Shown: piece by piece, positions 60,784 to 64,000 of the stretch | How the letters are laid out: each line of letters begins with the position of its first letter | Position numbering within the stretch: the first letter of the stretch is position 1 | Origin: Phycisphaerales bacterium | Lineage (GTDB): Bacteria; Planctomycetota; Phycisphaerae; Phycisphaerales; UBA1924 | Direction of reading: 5' to 3' | Assembly (NCBI GenBank): GCA_029260455.1 | Contig: JAJDDF010000011.1 | Coordinates: 377,130 to 441,129 of the forward strand | DNA length: 64,000 bases | Made by a program: the position numbers and the translations under genes | Notes under the pieces: generated by a model | Databases searched by the model: none | Told to the model about the DNA's origin: nothing | Seen by the model: the letters and a program-made list of their open reading frames with translations, nothing else

Positions 60784-61194
60784 TCAGTGTGTGCCTGTTG
60801 TTGTAGTAGTTGCATCATCAATTGGCGTGGGTTTTCCATGTGTATCGACACTCACCATCACGACTTCGCCTTTGGTCACGTCGATCTGCGTGCCTTCACT
60901 TGGCCGAAAGGCATCGACACGCACACACACGCGGAGGGATGTTCGCCCGATATGCATCGTTTCGCCGTAGAGACTCAGAATGTCACCCACGAATACCGGG
61001 CGCGTGAACTCTACCTTTTCAAACGCGACGGTCAGCCATTGACGGTTGCTTTGGCGCAGCGCCTCGACCCATGCCGCCTGGTCGATGAGGCTGAGTAGCA
61101 CGCCGCCAAAGACCGAGCCTTGTGGATTCGTGTGGCTCGGCATCATCACCTGGCGAATCGCCGGTGAACGATCTGGTGGTTTTACATCCATCAT
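60784..61194 (-). CDS. acyl-CoA thioesterase, hotdog fold
   Basis: 136 residues. The hotdog-fold signature PSHTNPQGSVFGGVLLSLID followed by QAAWVEALRQS is typical of YciA/BACH-type acyl-CoA thioesterases, with the catalytic Asp in the LIDQAA helix. Later strands VGDILSLYGETMHIGRTSLR and EVVMVSVDTHGKPTP complete the fold. It releases fatty acids from acyl-CoA. A longer upstream frame is rejected because it is Arg/Ser/Pro-rich and lacks family sequence; only a weak AGG lies before the chosen ATG. Confidence 0.85.
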   Translation of the reverse strand: MMDVKPPDRSPAIRQVMMPSHTNPQGSVFGGVLLSLIDQAAWVEALRQSNRQWLTVAFEKVEFTRPVFVGDILSLYGETMHIGRTSLRVCVRVDAFRPSEGTQIDVTKGEVVMVSVDTHGKPTPIDDATTTTTGTH

Positions 61195-61272
61195 GACCGA
61201 AAGCCTACCCGAGCACCGCCTACCTGGCGCGCCGGACACGTTCGCGCAGCGTGCGGTAGGCTTGGCATCACC

Positions 61273-61779
61273 ATGCCCACGCCCATCACTATTGCGTTTG
61301 CCCGTCACGGCAAGGCCCATCCGCACTCGCCCACCGGGCAGGATCGGGACCGCGAACTGAAAGATCGCGGCGAGCGGCAGGCAACATTTCTTGGACAAGC
61401 CCTTTCGCAGCTGGCCTGCGCTCCAACGCTTATTATCACCTCGCCGTTTGCTCGCGCCCGGCGCACTGCGGAACTGATTGGCAAGGAACTCGCTGTTCCG
61501 ATGCGCATCGATGATGAACTGGCATCGGGTGCATCTGCGGGTGCGGTGCTCGAAACTGCCCTTGCGGCGTGCCAGGAAGATGCCAGTGCGCGCCCGCTGA
61601 TCGTCGGGCACAACCCGACACTTGAATATGTACTTGCACTGCTCACAGCTGGGCCCGGCGGCGATTTGAGTGCGATGCGCCATGTGCGCACTGGTGAAGC
61701 GTTTGTACTTTCGATTCCAGATGCAACGAACCCAATTGGAAATGCGAACGTAGTAGAGGCGTTGCGGTTGGGGGAGTGA
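61273..61779 (+). CDS. sixA: SixA-like phosphohistidine phosphatase
   Basis: 168 residues. The histidine-phosphatase motif is AFARHGKAHPH near the N-terminus; ITSPFARARRTAELI and the second His in LIVGHNPTLEYVLALL complete the active site. SixA dephosphorylates phosphohistidine on HPt or PTS proteins. The length matches SixA (~160). It is divergent from the thioesterase gene and is followed by a terminator shared with the convergent S9 peptidase gene. Confidence 0.88.
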   Translation: MPTPITIAFARHGKAHPHSPTGQDRDRELKDRGERQATFLGQALSQLACAPTLIITSPFARARRTAELIGKELAVPMRIDDELASGASAGAVLETALAACQEDASARPLIVGHNPTLEYVLALLTAGPGGDLSAMRHVRTGEAFVLSIPDATNPIGNANVVEALRLGE

Positions 61780-61793
61780 GTCGGCGCATGAAA

Positions 61794-61815
61794 AAGGGAC
61801 GCCGAAGCGTCCCTT
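61794..61815. terminator. bidirectional hairpin terminator
   Basis: AAGGGACGC/GCGTCCCTT is a perfect 9-bp stem with a CGAA loop, preceded by A residues on the plus strand, which become a T-run on the minus strand. It lies between the convergent sixA and S9 peptidase genes. Confidence 0.7.
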
Positions 61816-61839
61816 GGTTGAACAGTATCGCGGTGAAGA

Positions 61840-63750
61840 TTACCCAGCCTTCTTCAGATACTTATGAAGGAACTCCACGCAGCGTTCGGCGGCGGTGATG
61901 CGGTTTTCCTTCTTGCGAAAGCCGTGCCCCTCATCGGGGAAGAGCACATATTCGACGGGCGTGCCGTTCTTGCGGGCGGCGGCAACGAGTTCATCACTCT
62001 CAGCCTGTTGCACACGCGGGTCATTGGCGCCTTGGATCACCATCATCGGGCGCACGATATTCTCGGCATGGAACAACGGGCTGATGCGCTTCAGGCGTTC
62101 CAGTTCTTCTGGAATATTCGGATCACCAAGCTCAGCGTAGAGCGATTCGCGGAAGTCTTCCCACCACGGCGGGATTTCTTCAAGTGTGCGCACCCAGTTG
62201 GTCACGCCAAATATGTTGACGCCCACGTCGAATGCTTCGGGCTGGAAGGTGAGCGCTGCGGCGACCATAAAGCCGCCGTAACTGCCGCCGAGGATGCCGA
62301 TGCTATTGCTATCAACCCATGGCAGACTTTCTAAATACTTACGTCCGTGAACGCAATCCATCAGGTCATCTTCGCCGTGTTTGAGATCATCAGCGTGAAA
62401 GAACGTTTTGCCATAGCCGGATGAGCCGCGGTTGTTGATGCCAAGCACTGCGTACCCGTGGTTGACATAGAACTGCACGCGGGCGCTGTAGCCAAGTCGG
62501 GTTTGTCCGCCGGGACCGCCATGCACATAGACAAGCGCGGGCGCCGGGTTGGTTGCCGAAGCGCCCTTGGGCTTCCAGAGCAGGCACGGAATATCAAGAC
62601 CATCAAAGCTCTTGAAGCGGATGACTTCGGCATCGACAAGGTGCTCGGGATTGATCGAAGGATTCAGTGCGTTGGTCAACCGATTGTACTTGTTGGTTGC
62701 GAGGTCCATGACATACAAGTTGGATGGTGAGCGATCACCATTGACATAGAACGCCATCTTGGAACCGTTGCGTGAGAAGCGAATGCCGCGAATGTCGCCC
62801 GCGGGCATCTCGGGCAGTTCGATTTTCCGGTTGGCGCGCGTGTTCATGATCGTGACTTCAGTGCGCGCATCAGCATTGATGCCATGCACACGGTACCGCC
62901 CATCCCATGAGAAGCTGACGTACTGCACATCCCACGGCGCTTGGATAACAAGTTCCTTCTTGCCGGTGCCAAGGTCATAGGTCCATGTGCGATTGAATTC
63001 AGCATCTTTGTTACTTGAAAAATACAGGATATTGTCAGTCGGATCAAAGGTTTCGATCGAGTGCGAGATGTTGCCCTCGTGGCGTGTAATCAGGGCCGGT
63101 CCCGCGTTTGCATTGGTCGTGTCAAACAGATAGATGTCATCGTCGGCGTTGTTGCGCGTTTTGGAAAGCGCAACCCATCGTCCATCGCGACTCACATCCG
63201 CAGGCGTAAACCCGCCCGGGTTTTCAAAGATCATCTGGCGTGCATAGCTCGTTGCGTTGTACTCATACAGATCAAAGAACTGCGAATCGCGCTCATTGCT
63301 CGCCACCCAGAAGGTGTTGTCATCAGCACCCCAACCGGCGAACTGCGCTTTTAGATTTTCACCCGGTGTGAGATCCTTCACGGTGCCATCGAGCTCACGC
63401 ACGTACAAGTGGTTCAGTTCGTTGCCGCCTTCATCAGCAGAATAAAGAAACCGATCGTCCATCGGGAAATACCCCACCGCGAAGGTTGCATTGCCCTGCG
63501 ATGTGGTCAGTGCAGTGCGCTCTTCCGTAGCGATTGAGACTTCATAGCAATTAAAGACACCGGTCTCATCGGAAGAGATCAGCAATTTGGTTTCGTCGGT
63601 GTTGAACGATGCGCCGAAAAAAGTGGTTGTCTCGAAGAATGTGCGCGCGTCGTATCGCGGTGCAGCTTCCTGTTCCGCGAGGGCGATGCTGCTCGTGGTC
63701 GCGAGGAGGGCAGCTGTTGCAATTGCCGGGGTGATCCACGCCTTTGTCAT
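61840..63750 (-). CDS. secreted S9-family prolyl oligopeptidase/dipeptidyl peptidase
   Basis: 636 residues from an ATG with AGGAG eight bases upstream. A signal peptide (TKAWITPAIATAALLATTSS) with A-x-A site precedes an N-terminal seven-bladed propeller (residues ~35-370, TolB/WD-like repeats such as VSRDGRWVALSKTRNNADDD). The catalytic domain shows VYVHGGPGGQ (oxyanion), GILGGSYGGFMVAAAL (Ser ~489), IQGANDPRV (Asp ~575) and PDEGHGFRK (His ~608). It cleaves peptides, probably in the periplasm or outside. Protein length matches the S9C/acylaminoacyl-peptidase-like group. Confidence 0.92.
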   Translation of the reverse strand: MTKAWITPAIATAALLATTSSIALAEQEAAPRYDARTFFETTTFFGASFNTDETKLLISSDETGVFNCYEVSIATEERTALTTSQGNATFAVGYFPMDDRFLYSADEGGNELNHLYVRELDGTVKDLTPGENLKAQFAGWGADDNTFWVASNERDSQFFDLYEYNATSYARQMIFENPGGFTPADVSRDGRWVALSKTRNNADDDIYLFDTTNANAGPALITRHEGNISHSIETFDPTDNILYFSSNKDAEFNRTWTYDLGTGKKELVIQAPWDVQYVSFSWDGRYRVHGINADARTEVTIMNTRANRKIELPEMPAGDIRGIRFSRNGSKMAFYVNGDRSPSNLYVMDLATNKYNRLTNALNPSINPEHLVDAEVIRFKSFDGLDIPCLLWKPKGASATNPAPALVYVHGGPGGQTRLGYSARVQFYVNHGYAVLGINNRGSSGYGKTFFHADDLKHGEDDLMDCVHGRKYLESLPWVDSNSIGILGGSYGGFMVAAALTFQPEAFDVGVNIFGVTNWVRTLEEIPPWWEDFRESLYAELGDPNIPEELERLKRISPLFHAENIVRPMMVIQGANDPRVQQAESDELVAAARKNGTPVEYVLFPDEGHGFRKKENRITAAERCVEFLHKYLKKAG

Positions 63751-63837
63751 ATCAATTTCTCCTTTGGAAGGTGTGCATTTTTTCAACATCACCTTCAGTT
63801 GATTCTGTTGCCAATGAATCGTTTGAATAAGTGCAAG

Positions 63838-64000
63838 TCAGCTTTCGCCCTGAGCCTTTGCGAAGGCCGCTTGCCCATCAATTTCAATAAGTTTTTCCAT
63901 ATGCATCCACCGAAAGCCTGCACCACACAGTAGGTTGATCAGATCACAAATATGTTCATCTGTCACTTCACTGCCGCGAGGGTCAGCAAAGAAGCGGCAG
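63838..64000 (-). CDS. icd: isocitrate dehydrogenase, C-terminal fragment (starts beyond window)
   Basis: 54 codons remain before the TGA, with the start outside the right edge. The translation, FADPRGSEVTDEHICDLINL then LCGAGFRWMHMEKLIEIDGQ and AFAKAQGES, matches the C-terminal extension of the long Thermus/Rickettsia-type NADP isocitrate dehydrogenases (...RWMH.EKL.E.DG...f.kAQGE). It oxidatively decarboxylates isocitrate in the TCA cycle. Confidence is limited by the short visible part. Confidence 0.8.
   Translation of the reverse strand, partial: CRFFADPRGSEVTDEHICDLINLLCGAGFRWMHMEKLIEIDGQAAFAKAQGES

Noticed and set aside
61195-61683. N-terminal extension of the thioesterase to 299 residues
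   Set aside because: The extension is antisense to sixA and has shadow-like composition; the family begins near MMDVKPP.

Overview
This 64 kb window looks like a chromosomal segment of a planctomycete, probably of the Phycisphaerae type. That placement is inferred from gene content. The clues are a secreted beta-helix protein with a dockerin-like, Ca-loop C-terminus, a membrane protein ending in a four-cysteine zinc ribbon, several envelope proteins with GspG-like tails, an AsmA-like anchored protein and a PilT-type ATPase. The sequence is GC-rich with compact, mixed-strand gene clusters. No tRNA, rRNA, CRISPR array, transposase or prophage block was recognised.

Layout. 1-8 kb (minus strand): a CvpA-like membrane protein, a degenerate membrane-anchored PilB/GspE-like ATPase next to an intact PilT-like ATPase, an AsmA-like protein, asnS, a cupin and the E2 subunit of a 2-oxoacid dehydrogenase. 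8.2-9.6 kb (plus strand): a three-gene HigB-HigA-SecB-like toxin-antitoxin-chaperone (TAC) module that separates E2 from the E1beta and E1alpha genes (9.6-12 kb). 12-16 kb: a large acyl-CoA dehydrogenase and two enoyl-CoA hydratases. 17.9-21.8 kb: an HMG-CoA lyase/enoyl-CoA hydratase fusion and an acyl-CoA carboxylase carboxyltransferase. 23-27 kb: the methylcitrate cycle set prpC, prpB, prpD. 28-30 kb: thiolase and 3-hydroxybutyryl-CoA dehydrogenase. 30-36 kb: membrane proteins, a DnaK paralogue and an esterase. 36-42 kb: an acyl-CoA mutase with isobutyryl-CoA-mutase specificity residues, a B12-domain/MeaB-like GTPase fusion, and a lone nuoC. 42.6-48 kb: cysteine desulfurase, a TetR regulator, an Asn/Lys- and Arg/His-repeat protein and the beta-helix protein. 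48.6-60.2 kb: rplK-rplA-rplJ-rplL-rpoB-(lipoprotein)-rpoC. 60-64 kb: a half-size asparaginase, a thioesterase, SixA, an S9 peptidase and the C-terminus of isocitrate dehydrogenase.

The metabolic genes fit together as branched-chain amino acid, propionate and short-chain acyl-CoA breakdown. The steps would be oxidative decarboxylation (E1/E2), dehydrogenation, carboxylation, hydration and HMG-CoA cleavage (leucine), isobutyryl-to-butyryl isomerisation followed by beta-oxidation (valine, inferred), and the methylcitrate cycle for propionyl-CoA.

Overlaid on this is a set of short palindromic dispersed repeats (families A, B and C, a hairpin family E, and family D). Most are intergenic, but several copies lie in frame inside three unrelated genes: the HMG-CoA lyase fusion, the gene at 40854-41897, and the cysteine desulfurase. 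The TAC module, the repeats in coding genes and the split IcmF-like mutase are the most interesting items. All start sites and functions were read by eye from sequence; no database search was run.
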